From contig JALTGJ010000395.1 in NCBI GenBank assembly GCA_027077185.1, positions 1-7,214 on the forward strand: DNA of 7,214 nt, in the 5' to 3' direction. Below the pieces are notes generated by a model. That model had not been told where the DNA came from. It searched no databases and was given only the letters and a program-made list of their open reading frames with translations. This DNA is from Spirochaetales bacterium (GTDB lineage Bacteria > Spirochaetota > Spirochaetia > B11-G9). Shown in pieces: positions 5,996 to 7,214 of the stretch. The number at the start of each line of letters is the position of its first letter. Position 1 is the first letter of the stretch. Position numbers and translations under genes: made by a program.

Positions 5996-7207
5996 TCAGC
6001 CAGAGTTAACCTGGAGGTCCTTTTTGACATTTTCCATCAGAACTTCAATACCATTGACCAGAGAATTAACATATTCATTTATATCAGAAATTTCTGTTTC
6101 GGGTATCCTGAACCCTATTGCACCGGGATGACCACCACCATTACTAATACTAAACTCTTTGAGAATAGTTCGCAGATCAAGGATTTTATAGGAATGGCTT
6201 CTTCTAACCCTAAATTGTATAAGATTGGAATCTTTCTGATCATCATAATAAACCACAAGACTAAGCAAATGACTGTATTCAGCCAGGAAATCTGCAGCAT
6301 ATCTGGCTACGGAAACAAGTGTTTCGTGACCAAACTTCATTCTCAGTGTTTTTATAACTTCCCGGGTTACAATAACTGTTCCTATTTTTGGAGAAAGATT
6401 AACTTTCTGTTCCATAATTATGGAAAAACACTCATCCTCTTCCCTGGAGAGCTGTTGAAGTGCACTAAAAACCTCATCCATAGTAGAAAAATTTCCTGAA
6501 AATTTATGAGTTTTATTTGTCAGCATTTCTTCAAACATTGAACTAAATAAGCCATAGAACCATTTTTCCCGTCTGGTTTTAAGATACTTACCCATTTTTG
6601 AATCACCTATAATACCTGTCAAGACAGTTAAAACAAAATTCCTGGAAAATATATCCTGCATATTATATTTATTAATTAGATTCTGATTATTCTTCAATTT
6701 AAAAGCCAGCATTCCTACAAGTTCACTTGCAGAAGAAGCTTCATCAACAAAACAATAGCCCTTATCACCAATATATCCACTATCTGCTTCCAAATGATGA
6801 TCAATTTCAATTTTAAGAAGATCTTTTCTTTTATATATCTCTGCTGAACCCTTAAAAACTTCTCTCATATCAGGTTTGGGTGTGTCCATAAAAAAGATTG
6901 TAGAGATATTATCAGGAATATTCTTATTGTTATTAATTAGCCCGATAGCATTATATCTGCAAATATTAAGCAAATACTTATAATTATCATTTATTTTTTC
7001 CGGAATAAGAACATAAACAGTCTTTGAAAATTTACTTAAAAGCAAACCTACAGCAATCATTGAAGAAATACAGTCTTCATCAGGATGAATATGTCCCATT
7101 ACCATAAAAAAATCACGTTTATTGACAGCTGCTAATATATTTTCAATAATTAAATTTCTTTTTGAGATTCTTTTAATTTTAGTTTTTCCTGCACTATAAT
7201 TTACCAT
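5996..7207 (-). CDS. DHH/DHHA1-family phosphoesterase (NrnA/RecJ-like)
   Basis: Predicted cytoplasmic metal-dependent phosphoesterase. Relatives of this domain pair cleave short oligoribonucleotides, pAp or cyclic dinucleotide products (NrnA, GdpP C-terminal half). The 403-residue product has the N-terminal DHH domain with GHIHPDEDC (38-46; His39, Asp43, Asp45), the Asp108 motif FFMDTP (105-110), the DHH triad 136-138 in EIDHH, SSASELVG (158-165) and GIIGDS (198-203; Asp202). The C-terminal DHHA1 domain ends in GGGHPGAIG (357-365). All expected metal-binding residues are present. It is longer than typical NrnA (about 310-340), with extra sequence at the N-terminus and between the domains; no membrane, PAS or CBS domain is seen, which argues against full-length GdpP. 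The ATG at 7207 is only 7 nt from the window edge and the frame stays open upstream, so the start and its ribosome site cannot be confirmed. Its function seems unrelated to the transporter operon. Which nucleotide it cleaves is unknown. Confidence 0.88.
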   Translation of the reverse strand: MVNYSAGKTKIKRISKRNLIIENILAAVNKRDFFMVMGHIHPDEDCISSMIAVGLLLSKFSKTVYVLIPEKINDNYKYLLNICRYNAIGLINNNKNIPDNISTIFFMDTPKPDMREVFKGSAEIYKRKDLLKIEIDHHLEADSGYIGDKGYCFVDEASSASELVGMLAFKLKNNQNLINKYNMQDIFSRNFVLTVLTGIIGDSKMGKYLKTRREKWFYGLFSSMFEEMLTNKTHKFSGNFSTMDEVFSALQQLSREEDECFSIIMEQKVNLSPKIGTVIVTREVIKTLRMKFGHETLVSVARYAADFLAEYSHLLSLVVYYDDQKDSNLIQFRVRRSHSYKILDLRTILKEFSISNGGGHPGAIGFRIPETEISDINEYVNSLVNGIEVLMENVKKDLQVNSG

Positions 7208-7214
7208 GCATAAA

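Overview
The window is AT-rich and densely packed, and every gene I can support reads on the minus strand, so transcription runs from high to low coordinates. In transcription order it holds: a DHH/DHHA1-family phosphoesterase (7207-5996); a short regulatory gap; a lipoprotein-type substrate-binding protein of the branched-chain-amino-acid (HAAT/Liv) ABC transporter class; two Liv-type permeases (LivH, LivM); two Liv-type ATPases (LivG, LivF); and the first 373 codons of a PaaK-type phenylacetate-CoA ligase that runs off the left edge. I see no RNA genes, insertion sequences, CRISPR arrays or stretch over 300 bases without a gene.

The organism looks like a Gram-negative, probably anaerobic bacterium with AT-rich DNA. 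The binding protein has an unusual lipobox (L-F-Y-S before Cys). Such loose lipoboxes are well known in spirochaetes, which is my tentative guess. Ribosome-binding sites are strong throughout and decide several starts, including a TTG start for livG and a GTG start for the ligase.

The six genes from the binding protein to the ligase look like one operon. Gaps are 92 nt (binding protein to livH), 0 nt (livH to livM), 0 nt (livM to livG), an 8-nt overlap (livG to livF) and 15 nt (livF to ligase). The binding protein captures a ligand outside the cytoplasmic membrane, LivHM with LivGF imports it, and the co-transcribed ligase would make its CoA thioester. Because the last gene is an aryl-acid CoA ligase, and the binding protein resembles the LIVBP-like branch linked to aromatic compounds, I infer that the operon imports and activates an aromatic acid (phenylacetate or a relative) rather than leucine. 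A role in aromatic amino acid metabolism is an alternative.

The most informative non-coding piece lies between the phosphoesterase stop and the binding-protein start. A good sigma70-type promoter (TTGACT, 17 bp, TATGTT) is followed by two inverted copies of a 17-bp element whose centres are 20 bp apart. The first copy covers the predicted transcription start. This looks like a double operator for a TetR-type repressor not encoded in the window. I found no clearly novel machinery; the main points of interest are this operator and the transporter-ligase coupling.
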